From assembly GCF_047324175.1 (NCBI RefSeq), contig NZ_CP178732.1, forward strand, positions 5,704,001 to 5,768,000: a DNA stretch of 64,000 nucleotides, written 5' to 3'. Shown in pieces: positions 41,827 through 50,225 of this stretch (positions are counted from its first letter, which is position 1; every line of letters starts with the position of its first letter). The notes under the pieces are model-generated. The model searched no databases. It was not told where the DNA came from and saw only the letters and a program-made list of their open reading frames with translations. The position numbers were made by a program, and so were the translations under genes. Source of the DNA: Acerihabitans sp015654925 (GTDB lineage: Bacteria; Pseudomonadota; Gammaproteobacteria; Enterobacterales; Enterobacteriaceae).

Positions 41827-42558
41827 ATGACACGCTCGGTATTGGTGACAGGGGCCAGCAAAGGAATCGGACGGGCCATCGCTTGCCGGCTGGCGCGGGA
41901 CGGTTTTGAGATCATCGTTCACTACCATCGCGACGATGCCGGGGCCGGGCAAACGCTGCAACTGATCAACGCGCAGGGCGGACAGGGCCGGCTGCTGGCC
42001 TTTGACGCCGCCAATCGCCAGGCCTGCCGGGAAACCTTAACGGCCGATATCGACCGGCACGGCGCCTATTACGGCGTAGTGAGCAATGCCGGCATTACCC
42101 GCGACGGCGCCTTCCCGGCGCTCAGCGAAGAGGATTGGGATAGCGTGCTGCGCACCAACCTCGACAGCTTTTATAATGTCCTGCATCCCTGCGTCATGCC
42201 GATGATCGGCCTGCGCCGCGGCGGCCGGATTATCACGCTTTCGTCGGTATCCGGCCTGACCGGCAACCGGGGCCAGGTGAATTACAGCGCGGCCAAAGCG
42301 GGCATTATCGGCGCCACCAAGGCGCTGGCGGTCGAACTGGCGAAACGCGATATTACCGTCAATTGTATCGCCCCTGGATTGATTGACACCGGCATGATCG
42401 AGATGGAAGAGCGCGCGTTAACCCAGGCCATGGGCCTAATCCCCATGCAACGCATGGGCCAGGCGGACGAAGTGGCCGGCCTGGCCGGCTATCTCATGTC
42501 GGATATCGCCGGCTACGTCACCCGCCAGGTCATTTCCATCAACGGGGGGATGTTATGA
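41827..42558 (+). CDS. apeQ: 3-ketoacyl-ACP reductase of the aryl polyene system
   Basis: A 243-residue short-chain dehydrogenase of the FabG type. VLVTGASKGIGRAIA is the NADPH site, NAGI the structural motif, and the catalytic set is N111, S140, Y153 and K157 (NYSAAKAG). The C-terminus GYVTRQVISINGGML is typical of FabG. It reduces the keto group after each round of condensation. It overlaps apeR by four bases. Confidence 0.92.
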   Translation: MTRSVLVTGASKGIGRAIACRLARDGFEIIVHYHRDDAGAGQTLQLINAQGGQGRLLAFDAANRQACRETLTADIDRHGAYYGVVSNAGITRDGAFPALSEEDWDSVLRTNLDSFYNVLHPCVMPMIGLRRGGRIITLSSVSGLTGNRGQVNYSAAKAGIIGATKALAVELAKRDITVNCIAPGLIDTGMIEMEERALTQAMGLIPMQRMGQADEVAGLAGYLMSDIAGYVTRQVISINGGML

Positions 42559-43784
42559 ACCGTCGCGTCGTCATCACCGGTATGGGCGGCGTTACCGCCC
42601 TGGGCGAAAATTGGCAGGACGTGTCGACGGGCCTGCGCCGTGGTGAAAATGCGGTGGTCGGCATGCCGCAATGGCGCGAATTTGACGGCCTCAACACCCT
42701 GCTGGCCGCCCCGCTGCCGTCATTTGAGCTGCCGGAGCATTACACCCGCAAACGCATTCGTTCCATGGGCCGGGTATCGCTATTGGCCACCCGGGCCTGC
42801 GAACTGGCGCTGGAACAGGCGGGATTGCTCGGCGATCTTATTCTTACCGGCGGCGAAACCGGCATCGCTTACGGGTCGTCCACCGGCAGCACCAAACCTA
42901 TCAGCGACTTCGCCACGATGCTGACGGAAAAACATACCAACAACATCACCGGCACCACGTATGTGCAGATGATGCCCCATACCGCGGCGGTTAATGCCGG
43001 GCTGTTTTTCGGCCTCAGGGGCCGGGTCATCCCCACCTCCAGCGCCTGTACATCCGGCAGCCAGGCCATCGGATACGCCTTTGAGGCGATAAAACACGGC
43101 TACCAGACCGTAATGGTGGCCGGCGGCGCCGAAGAGCTGTGCCCTTCAGAAGCGGCGGCCTTCGATACGCTGTTTGCCACCAGCCAGCTCAACGATACGC
43201 CCAAGCTTACCCCGGCGCCCTTTGACCGGGATCGCGATGGTTTGGTGATAGGCGAAGGCGCGGGGACGGTGGTGCTGGAAGAACTGGATTATGCCCGGGC
43301 GAGAGGGGCGACGATTTACGGGGAAGTGGTGGGGTTTGCCACTAACTGCGATGCCAGCCATATCACCCAGCCGCAGCAATCCACCATGCAGATCTGCATG
43401 GCCAAAGCCCTGCAAAACGCCGGCTTGGCCGCCAGCGATATCGGTTATATCAGCGCGCACGGCACCGCCACCGAGCGGGGGGACATTGCCGAAAGCCAGG
43501 CCACCGCCGCCCTGTTCGGCAACCGCACCCCCATCTCATCCCTGAAAAGCTATTTCGGCCATACGCTTGGCGCCTGCGGCGCGCTGGAAGCCTGGATGAG
43601 TCTGGAGATGATGCGCGAGGGCTGGTTCGCCCCCACGCTCAACCTGCGCCATCCCGATCCGAACTGCGGCGATTTGGACTATATCATGGGTGGAATACGG
43701 CTAATCGACACTGAATATCTTCAATCCAACAACTTCGCTTTCGGCGGTATCAATACTTCGCTGGTAATCAAACGCTGGGCATAA
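42555..43784 (+). CDS. apeR: Beta-ketoacyl synthase of the aryl polyene system (second)
   Basis: A 409-residue ketosynthase with C165 in SSACTSGSQA, H302 in ISAHGTATERGD and H336 in KSYFGHTLGACGA. It is the last gene of the cluster and starts inside the apeQ stop. Systems of this family keep two ketosynthases, one with a chain length factor and one alone; the single one is thought to act on an early or special step. All plus-strand overlaps from apeC to here argue for one transcript of about 13.8 kb. Confidence 0.9.
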   Translation: MNRRVVITGMGGVTALGENWQDVSTGLRRGENAVVGMPQWREFDGLNTLLAAPLPSFELPEHYTRKRIRSMGRVSLLATRACELALEQAGLLGDLILTGGETGIAYGSSTGSTKPISDFATMLTEKHTNNITGTTYVQMMPHTAAVNAGLFFGLRGRVIPTSSACTSGSQAIGYAFEAIKHGYQTVMVAGGAEELCPSEAAAFDTLFATSQLNDTPKLTPAPFDRDRDGLVIGEGAGTVVLEELDYARARGATIYGEVVGFATNCDASHITQPQQSTMQICMAKALQNAGLAASDIGYISAHGTATERGDIAESQATAALFGNRTPISSLKSYFGHTLGACGALEAWMSLEMMREGWFAPTLNLRHPDPNCGDLDYIMGGIRLIDTEYLQSNNFAFGGINTSLVIKRWA

Positions 43785-43820
43785 AAATGAGATCTAGGTA
43801 TTTCCACGCTAAAAAACATA

Positions 43821-43839
43821 CAATACCGCCAGCGTATTG
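43821..43839. promoter_or_regulatory. Inverted repeat upstream of the GntR gene
   Basis: CAATAC, CGCCAGC, GTATTG: perfect six-base arms around seven bases. It lies 33 bases before the GntR start, so it could be an autoregulatory site. It does not match the known HutC consensus that I remember. Confidence 0.4.
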
Positions 43840-43871
43840 CGCCCCCAGTTGTCGCGGATAAGACCAAGATT

Positions 43872-44720
43872 ATGAATAGTTCCCTTACCGGGCCGTCATC
43901 CAAAAGGCCGCCGGCTGAAAAACGTCCTTCGCAAGCCACCGGCAAAAAAAACGGCGCGCAGGAGCAAAAAAACCTGCCGATTCACCTGGAAATCCAGCGC
44001 GATATCAAAAACCGCATTCAAAGCGGCGAATGGAAACCGGGCGACCGGGTACCCACTGAAATCGCGCTGATGGAGATCTACAAATGTTCGCGCATGACGG
44101 TGAACAAAGCTATCTCCTCCCTGGTCAGCGCCGGGTTTATCATACGCAAACGCCGCAGCGGTTCGTTTGTCGCTTCACCCCGCGTTGATGAGCCTTTGGT
44201 GGCCCTGCAGGATATCCGCGCCGAAGTCCTGGCCACCGATCGCATTTACAGTTTCGCCATTTTACACCGCGAGATTCGCCATCTTGAGGACAGCATCGAG
44301 GCCGAGCATATCGGCGTGCCGCTGAACGCCCGCATGCTGTGCGTCGAGGTTATGCACTATGCGGACAACCTGCCGTTTGCCCTGGAGACGCGCCAAATCA
44401 ATTTGAGCGTGGTGCCGGAAGTGGCCGATGAAACCTTTACCGACGTGCCGCCGGGGGGGTGGCTGCTGGGCCGGGTGCCCTGGACCGAGGGCGAGCACTC
44501 GCTGCGCGCCATCTCCGCCGACGAAGAGCTGTCAAACCAGCTACGGATCGCCGCGGGCACCGCCTGCATCTCCATTGCGCGCCGCACCTGGCTGGCCGGC
44601 GATCTGATTACCTTTGTCCGCTTAATCTATCCCGGCGAGCGCCATCGCTTCGTGGTGCGGTTTGGCGCCAGTCCCGTGAGCATGTCGGTACAAAGCCGCG
44701 GCGAATATCGGTCAGGCTAG
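43872..44720 (+). CDS. GntR family regulator, HutC/UTRA type
   Basis: A 282-residue regulator. After a polar tail of about 35 residues comes the GntR winged helix: LPIHLEIQRDIKNRIQSGEWKPGDRVPTEIALMEIYKCSRMTVNKAISSLVSAGFIIRKRRSGSFV (residues 36 to 101). The UTRA ligand domain follows, with GGWLLGRVPWTEGEHSLRAISA, a segment close to that of histidine-utilisation repressors. No hut genes are nearby. Its place directly after the pigment cluster suggests it may control that cluster, or it may be left over from a form of the cluster that had an ammonia-lyase gene. Both are guesses. Confidence 0.8.
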   Translation: MNSSLTGPSSKRPPAEKRPSQATGKKNGAQEQKNLPIHLEIQRDIKNRIQSGEWKPGDRVPTEIALMEIYKCSRMTVNKAISSLVSAGFIIRKRRSGSFVASPRVDEPLVALQDIRAEVLATDRIYSFAILHREIRHLEDSIEAEHIGVPLNARMLCVEVMHYADNLPFALETRQINLSVVPEVADETFTDVPPGGWLLGRVPWTEGEHSLRAISADEELSNQLRIAAGTACISIARRTWLAGDLITFVRLIYPGERHRFVVRFGASPVSMSVQSRGEYRSG

Positions 44721-44794
44721 TTTTAAGCGATCGTCTCTCCCCCGTTGCGTTACTCTATCAACAGGTATTTTCGGCTGAATAAGGATTAGGTTCG

Positions 44795-45478
44795 ATGACG
44801 TCTATTTCATGCATTTTGTTCGACTGCGACGGCACGCTGGTGGACAGCGAGATTCTGTGCTGCGAGGCCTATGTGATTGTGTTCGGCAGATACGGCATCC
44901 CGCTGACGCTGGAGCAAGCCGTCCGGGAATTCAAGGGGATCAAGCTCTATGAAATCATCGATCGCATGAGAGCCGAGCATGGCCTGCGCCAGCAGGTGGA
45001 GACGCTGGAGGCCGAGTACCGCGCCGAGGTGGCCCGTCTGTTTGATGAACGCCTGGTGCCCATCAATGGCGTGCGCGAACTGCTGCAACAAATTGCCGTG
45101 CCGATGGGAGTGGTTTCCAACGGCCCGGTCAGCAAAATGCAGCATTCACTTGGCCTGGCGGAACTGCTGCCTTTTTTCCAGGACCATCTGTTTAGCGCGT
45201 ATGACGTACAGCGCTGGAAACCCGACCCGGCGGTTATTTACCATGCCGTCGGCCAATTGCAGGTGCCGGTGGAGCAGTGCATTTTGGTGGAGGATTCCGC
45301 CGCCGGCGCCCAGGCGGGCATTGCCGCCGGCATTCCGGTATTTTACTACTGCGCCGATCCGCATAACCCGCCCATCGAGCACCCGCTGGTAACCCGCTTC
45401 AACCACATGGCCCAGTTGCCGGCGCTGTGGCGCGAGCGCGGCTGGGCGCTGACCCGCTCAGCGGGCGGGTTGTTGTGA
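44795..45478 (+). CDS. yieH: HAD-family sugar phosphatase, 6-phosphogluconate phosphatase type
   Basis: A 227-residue HAD hydrolase. FDCDGTLVDSE has the nucleophile D10 and the acid D12, VVSNGPVSKM is motif II, and KPDP with EDSAAGAQAG are motifs III and IV. A helical cap covers residues 20 to 85. Length and position downstream of phoU match yieH of Escherichia coli, which removes phosphate from 6-phosphogluconate and similar sugars. It is convergent with phoU. Confidence 0.82.
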   Translation: MTSISCILFDCDGTLVDSEILCCEAYVIVFGRYGIPLTLEQAVREFKGIKLYEIIDRMRAEHGLRQQVETLEAEYRAEVARLFDERLVPINGVRELLQQIAVPMGVVSNGPVSKMQHSLGLAELLPFFQDHLFSAYDVQRWKPDPAVIYHAVGQLQVPVEQCILVEDSAAGAQAGIAAGIPVFYYCADPHNPPIEHPLVTRFNHMAQLPALWRERGWALTRSAGGLL

Positions 45479-45479
45479 T

Positions 45480-45495
45480 CGGGTATGATTACCCG
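45480..45495. terminator. Hairpin between convergent yieH and phoU
   Basis: CGGGTA, TGAT, TACCCG form a perfect six-base stem directly after the yieH stop. The plus strand has a T-rich run 26 bases later (45516-45523), so this is only a fair terminator. It lies in a 43-base gap shared by both convergent genes. Confidence 0.4.
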
Positions 45496-45521
45496 CTAGC
45501 CTGGCTCGCTAAATTATTTTT

Positions 45522-46280
45522 TTATTCCTTCGGCGTATCCGCCGGGGGCGTCACCTCGACCACGGTATCTTTACCCGTCAGCAGGGTTTCCAGGGCATCG
45601 CCGCCCACGTGGCGGAAATCCTGGCCTTTGACGAAGTAAAAGATATATTCGCAAATATTCTGGCACCGGTCGCCGATCCGCTCGATGGAACGCGCGCAGA
45701 ACAGCGCGGTGAGCACGCTGGGAATCGTGCGCGGATCTTCCATCATATAGGTCATCAGCTGGCGTACGATGCCCTCATACTCCTGATCGACTTTTTTGTC
45801 TTCCCGGTAAATCCGGATCGCTTCGTCCAGATCCATGCGCGCAAACGCATCCAGCACGTCATGCAGCATTTGCACCGTGTGGCGGCCCAGCGTTTCCAGG
45901 CTGACCAGCATCTGTAAATGCTGCTGGGAGTATTTTTCCAGCGCGGTGCGGCAAATCTTATCGGCGCCGTCGCCGATGCGCTCCAGCTCGGAGATGGTTT
46001 TGATGATCGATATCACCAGGCGTAAATCGCTGGCGGTGGGCTGGCGCTTGGCGATAATCCGCACGCAGGCCTCATCGATGGCCACTTCCATCGCATTCAC
46101 TTTGGCGTCGCCGGCCACCACCCGTTTAGCCAGTTCTTCATCCTGGCTATGCATGGCGCTGATGGCATCGGTAAGTTGTTGCTCCACCAGTCCCCCCATG
46201 GCCATCACTTGGGTGCGGATGTGTTCCAGTTCGGCATTAAACTGGCCGGAGATATGCTTATTGAGGTTAAGATTTTCCAT
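45522..46280 (-). CDS. phoU: Phosphate signalling regulator PhoU
   Basis: A 252-residue all-helical protein with two PhoU repeats: FNAELEHIRTQVMAMGGLVEQQLTDAISAM at the start and a second from about residue 120. Metal-binding acidic motifs (ERIGDGADK and ERIGDRCQN) are both present. It links the Pst transporter to the PhoR kinase and keeps the Pho regulon off when phosphate is plentiful. It is the last gene of pstSCAB-phoU, 14 bases after pstB. The C-terminus is about ten residues longer than in Escherichia coli. Confidence 0.95.
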   Translation of the reverse strand: MENLNLNKHISGQFNAELEHIRTQVMAMGGLVEQQLTDAISAMHSQDEELAKRVVAGDAKVNAMEVAIDEACVRIIAKRQPTASDLRLVISIIKTISELERIGDGADKICRTALEKYSQQHLQMLVSLETLGRHTVQMLHDVLDAFARMDLDEAIRIYREDKKVDQEYEGIVRQLMTYMMEDPRTIPSVLTALFCARSIERIGDRCQNICEYIFYFVKGQDFRHVGGDALETLLTGKDTVVEVTPPADTPKE

Positions 46281-46294
46281 GATATATCCCGTTA

Positions 46295-47071
46295 TTAACC
46301 ATAGCGGCCAGTAATATAATCTTCGGTTTGCTTATTTTTCGGTGCGGTAAAAATGCTATCCGTATCGCTAAATTCAATAAGCTCACCGAGATACATAAAT
46401 GCCGTGTGATCGGAACAACGCGCCGCCTGCTGCATATTATGCGTGACAATCACTACGGTATAATCCGTTTTTAATTCTGAAATCAGCTCTTCGATGCGCC
46501 CGGTGGAGATAGGGTCCAGCGCGGAGCAAGGTTCGTCCAGCAGCAGCACATCCGGGCGAATGGCGATACCTCGCGCGATGCATAACCGCTGCTGCTGGCC
46601 GCCGGAGAGGCTATAACCGCTTTGGTTGAGCTTATCCTTGGTTTCGTTCCACAACGCCGCCTTGGTTAACGACCACTGCACCCGCTCTTCCATTTCGCTG
46701 CGCGAAAGTTTTTCAAACAGCCGTACGCCAAAAGCGATATTGTCGAAAATCGACATCGGAAAGGGGGTCGGCTTTTGGAAAACCATGCCGACCCGGGCGC
46801 GCAGCAACGACACATCGCGCTTATCGGTCAGGATATTTTCGCCATCAAGCAGAATTTCACCCTCCGCGCGCTGTTCGGGGTAAAGCTGGTACATCTTGTT
46901 AAAGGTACGCAATAGCGTGGACTTGCCGCAGCCGGACGGACCGATAAACGCCGTCACCTGGTTACGGGCAATATCGAGGCTGATATTTTTCAGCGCGTGG
47001 AATTTTCCATAATAAAAATTCAGATCGCGAACCTGTACTTTGCTGTCGGTGGCGTTGTTGATCGTGCTCAT
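46295..47071 (-). CDS. pstB: Phosphate ABC transporter ATPase
   Basis: A 258-residue ABC ATPase. Walker A is GPSGCGKST at 44-52, the signature is YSLSGGQQQRLCIARGIA, Walker B is VLLLDEPCSALDP, and the H-loop is VTHNMQQAARCSDH. It drives phosphate import through PstA and PstC. Length and order match other enterobacteria. Confidence 0.97.
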   Translation of the reverse strand: MSTINNATDSKVQVRDLNFYYGKFHALKNISLDIARNQVTAFIGPSGCGKSTLLRTFNKMYQLYPEQRAEGEILLDGENILTDKRDVSLLRARVGMVFQKPTPFPMSIFDNIAFGVRLFEKLSRSEMEERVQWSLTKAALWNETKDKLNQSGYSLSGGQQQRLCIARGIAIRPDVLLLDEPCSALDPISTGRIEELISELKTDYTVVIVTHNMQQAARCSDHTAFMYLGELIEFSDTDSIFTAPKNKQTEDYITGRYG

Positions 47072-47115
47072 GCAACACTCTCTCTTTCAATCAAAGACGC
47101 GTCGGCGTCTGATGC

Positions 47116-48009
47116 TTAATAAGTTTTTTTGGCAAAAATAATCCGGGCGATAATATTTAATAACAGCACGCACAGGGTGATCAACAAGACCCCGGCCCAA
47201 GCCAGCTGTTGCCATTCCGCGAACGGACTCATGGCGAACTTAAATATGGTGACCGGAAGATTGGCGATGGGCTGCATTAAATCGGTACTCCAGAACTGGT
47301 TGGAGAGCGAGGTAAACAGCAGCGGCGCGGTTTCACCCGCGATCCGGGCCACGGCCAGCAATACGCCGGTAATAATGCCGGAAACCGAGGCCTTAAGCGT
47401 AATAGCCGAAATCATCTTCCATTTAGGCGTGCCCAGCGCATAGGCCGCTTCGCGCAGCGTATCGGGCACCAGCCGCATCATATTTTCCGTGGTGCGGATA
47501 ACAATCGGCACCTGTAGCAATGCCAGCGCTATCACTCCGGCCCAACCGGAGAAATGCTCCATCTTCGCCACTACCAGGGTATAAACAAACAGCCCGATCA
47601 CGATGGAAGGCGCGGAAAGCAAAATATCGTTAATGAAACGAATCACTTCCGCCAGCCAGGATTTACGGCCATATTCCGCCAGATAGATGCCCGCCATAAT
47701 GCCCAGTGGCGTGCCGCCTATGGTGGCCCAGAGAATCAGCAACCCGCTGCCGGCCATGGCGTTCGCCAACCCGCCGCCGGCGGTGTTGGGCGGCGGCGTC
47801 ATTTCCGTGAACAAGGCCAGCGACATGCCGTCAAAGCCCCGGCTTACCGTAGTCAGCAAAATCCAGCACAGCCAAAACAAGCCAAACACCATGGTCGCCA
47901 TGGATAAAAACAGCGCCAGGCGGTTTTTTTGCCGGCGCCAGGCCTGCCTTTTACGTTTGGCTTCCATTTGCGGGGCGCTATGGGACAAATGATGTTCAAC
48001 GGTCGCCAT
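47116..48009 (-). CDS. pstA: Phosphate ABC transporter permease PstA
   Basis: A 297-residue inner membrane permease with six helices after a cytoplasmic basic start (KRKRQAWRRQKNRLAL). EAAYALGTPKWKMISAITLKASVSGIITG is the EAA loop that contacts PstB. The ATG overlaps the pstC stop by one base (TAATG), so the two permeases are coupled. Confidence 0.96.
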   Translation of the reverse strand: MATVEHHLSHSAPQMEAKRKRQAWRRQKNRLALFLSMATMVFGLFWLCWILLTTVSRGFDGMSLALFTEMTPPPNTAGGGLANAMAGSGLLILWATIGGTPLGIMAGIYLAEYGRKSWLAEVIRFINDILLSAPSIVIGLFVYTLVVAKMEHFSGWAGVIALALLQVPIVIRTTENMMRLVPDTLREAAYALGTPKWKMISAITLKASVSGIITGVLLAVARIAGETAPLLFTSLSNQFWSTDLMQPIANLPVTIFKFAMSPFAEWQQLAWAGVLLITLCVLLLNIIARIIFAKKTY

Positions 48010-48968
48010 TATTTGGCCCCCTCATTTTTAGCCAGGCGCATAATCATTAATTTGGAACAGGCCAGCACCACAAAGGTAATCACAAACAGAATCAGCCCCA
48101 GCTCCATCAGCGCGGCGGTATGCAGCCCCGCCTGCGCTTCGGCGAACTCGTTGGCCAGCGCCGAAGTGATGCTGTTGCCGGGCATAAACAACGAAATGCT
48201 GTCCAGCTGATTGGTATTGCCGATAATAAAGGTTACCGCCATGGTTTCGCCCAGCGCGCGGCCCAAGCCCAGCATTATACCGCCGATAACGCCGTTTTTC
48301 GTGAAGGGCAGCACCACGCGCCAGATAACTTCCCAGGTAGTGCAACCGATGCCGTAGGCTGACTCTTTCATCAGCACCGGCGTTTGTTCAAAGACGTCGC
48401 GCATAACGGCGGCGATATAAGGAATAATCATTATCGCCAGGATAATACCGGCAGCCAGAATACCGATACCGAATGCCGGCCCTGAAAACAATACGCCGAT
48501 AAAGGGAATGGTCGACATCACATCGCCCAGCGGCTGCTGGAAATACTGCGCGAACAGCGGCGCGAAGACAAACAGGCCCCACATACCGTAAACGATGCTG
48601 GGAATGGCGGCCAACAGCTCAATGGCCACGCCGAGCGGGCGTTTTAACCAATTAGGCGCCAGCTCGGTAAGAAACAAAGCAATGCCGAAACTGACAGGAA
48701 CGGCAATCAGCAGGGCGATAAACGAGGTGACGAGGGTGCCGTAAATGGGTACCAGCGCGCCGAATTTTTCACCGGGCGGATCCCATTCTTTGGTCCAGAG
48801 AAAGGCGAAGCCGAATTTTTCAATGCTCGGCCACGAAGCGACAATCAGCGAAACGATAATTCCGCCCAACATCAATAAGGTAATCAGCGCGGCCAGCCTG
48901 ACCAGTGTGCCGAATATCAGGTCGCCTTGTTTACCGGGGGCATGCAGTGCCGGCTTATTGTCAGCCAT
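48009..48968 (-). CDS. pstC: Phosphate ABC transporter permease PstC
   Basis: A 319-residue permease, the same length as in Escherichia coli when the ATG at 48968 (MADNKPALHAPGKQGDLIF) is used. An in-frame ATG at 49028 would begin inside the intergenic palindrome and is rejected. KESAYGIGCTTWEVIWRVVLPFTKNGVIGG is the EAA loop. It forms the channel with PstA. Confidence 0.96.
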   Translation of the reverse strand: MADNKPALHAPGKQGDLIFGTLVRLAALITLLMLGGIIVSLIVASWPSIEKFGFAFLWTKEWDPPGEKFGALVPIYGTLVTSFIALLIAVPVSFGIALFLTELAPNWLKRPLGVAIELLAAIPSIVYGMWGLFVFAPLFAQYFQQPLGDVMSTIPFIGVLFSGPAFGIGILAAGIILAIMIIPYIAAVMRDVFEQTPVLMKESAYGIGCTTWEVIWRVVLPFTKNGVIGGIMLGLGRALGETMAVTFIIGNTNQLDSISLFMPGNSITSALANEFAEAQAGLHTAALMELGLILFVITFVVLACSKLMIMRLAKNEGAK

Positions 48969-48994
48969 AAGATACTCTTTTAGTTGGTTCGTAA

Positions 48995-49018
48995 TCCCTT
49001 CCCCGCGCGGGGAAGGGA
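48995..49018. repeat. 24-base perfect palindrome between pstS and pstC
   Basis: TCCCTTCCCCGC is followed at once by its exact reverse complement. In RNA it makes a GC-rich hairpin of about 10 pairs with a tight turn. Lying between the first two genes of the pst operon, it could protect or end the pstS part of the message and so raise PstS over the permeases. It also resembles a dispersed intergenic repeat. Confidence 0.6.
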
Positions 49019-49036
49019 CGAAACACACATGCTTAC

Positions 49037-50077
49037 TTAGTAGAGAGCTTTACCGTTACTGTCTTTGATATTGGCCTTCCAGGCGGCGCGAATCTGAGTG
49101 ACTACGTCTTGCGGCAAGGTTGCATAATCAAGGGCATTGGCCTGCTCGGCGCCCTTGTTGTAAGCCCAGTCAAAAAACTTCAGGGTTTCACGGCCTTGTT
49201 CGGGTTTAGTCTGGCTAGTATGCAGCATAATGAAGGTGGTCGAGGTGATCGGCCAGGCATTGTCGCCCTTTTGATTGGTTAAATCCTGAGCAAAAGATTC
49301 CTGCCAGTTCACGCCTTTGGCCGCGGCGCTGAAGTTAGCCTGGGTCGGCATAACCGGTTTGCCGTCGGCGGAAATCAACTTGGTATAAGCCAGGTTGTTT
49401 TGCTTGGCGTACGCGTATTCCACATAACCAATGGCGCCAGGTAAACGCTGGACAAACGCGGCGATGCCGTCATTGCCTTTACCGCCCAGTCCCACCGGCC
49501 AGTTGACCGTAGAGCCGGCGCCGATTTTTTCTTTCCAGGTCGGGTTCACTTTGGCCAGATAGCTGGTGAACACAAACGAGGTGCCTGAACCATCGGCGCG
49601 GCGCACTACCGCGATATTCTGGTCGGGCAACTTCACGCCGGGATTAAGCTTGGTTATGGCCGGGTCGTTCCATTTCTTAATGTTTCCCAGGTAGATTTCA
49701 CCCAGCGTATGGCCATCCAGGGTCAGCTCGCCGCTTTTAATGCCCGGGACATTGATGGCCAGCACCACGCCGCCAATCACGGTGGGGAATTGAAATAAAC
49801 CTTCTTTTTTCAGGTCTGCATCGCTTAAAGGAGCATCGGACGCGCCGAAATCAACGGTGTTGGCTATGATTTGTTTTATGCCGCCCGAGGAGCCGATGCC
49901 CTGGTAGTTTACTTTAACGCCGGTTTCTTTTTGATAGGTATCGGCCCATTTAGCATATACCGGGGCGGGGAATGTGCCGCCGGCACCGGTCAGGCTTGCG
50001 GCAGCGAACGAAGAAATACTCGCCAGGGCGAACGTAGCTGCGACAACACTGGCAACGGTGGTATGCATCAGTTTCAT
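49037..50077 (-). CDS. pstS: Periplasmic phosphate-binding protein
   Basis: A 346-residue protein with a signal peptide (MKLMHTTVASVVAATFALAS, then ISSFAAA). The mature domain holds GAGGTFPAPVYAKWADTYQKETG, YQGIGSSGGIKQI and RADGSGTSFVFTSYL, the phosphate-contact loops of PstS. A strong AGGAGG site precedes the ATG. Two Pho boxes lie upstream, so PhoB induces it under phosphate shortage. Confidence 0.97.
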   Translation of the reverse strand: MKLMHTTVASVVAATFALASISSFAAASLTGAGGTFPAPVYAKWADTYQKETGVKVNYQGIGSSGGIKQIIANTVDFGASDAPLSDADLKKEGLFQFPTVIGGVVLAINVPGIKSGELTLDGHTLGEIYLGNIKKWNDPAITKLNPGVKLPDQNIAVVRRADGSGTSFVFTSYLAKVNPTWKEKIGAGSTVNWPVGLGGKGNDGIAAFVQRLPGAIGYVEYAYAKQNNLAYTKLISADGKPVMPTQANFSAAAKGVNWQESFAQDLTNQKGDNAWPITSTTFIMLHTSQTKPEQGRETLKFFDWAYNKGAEQANALDYATLPQDVVTQIRAAWKANIKDSNGKALY

Positions 50078-50143
50078 AATCCCTCCTGTGGGATATTAAA
50101 TTCGGCCCAAGGCCGCTTTCTTCAATTATCTAGGCTGCAGGAA

Positions 50144-50201
50144 GGAAAATAGGACAATTAGGTTACAGCGACATGTCAGTAATATGACGGTTTTATGACG
50201 G
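50144..50201 (-). promoter_or_regulatory. Pho boxes and promoter of pstS
   Basis: On the minus strand CCGTCATAAAACCGTCAT (50184-50201) and CTGACATGTCGCTGTAAC (50162-50179) are two 18-base Pho boxes, 22 bases apart as in the Escherichia coli promoter. The proximal box stands in for a -35 element, and TATTTT within 50144-50156 serves as -10. Confidence 0.88.
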
Positions 50202-50225
50202 CGTAAAAGGATGGAAAAAAACCCG

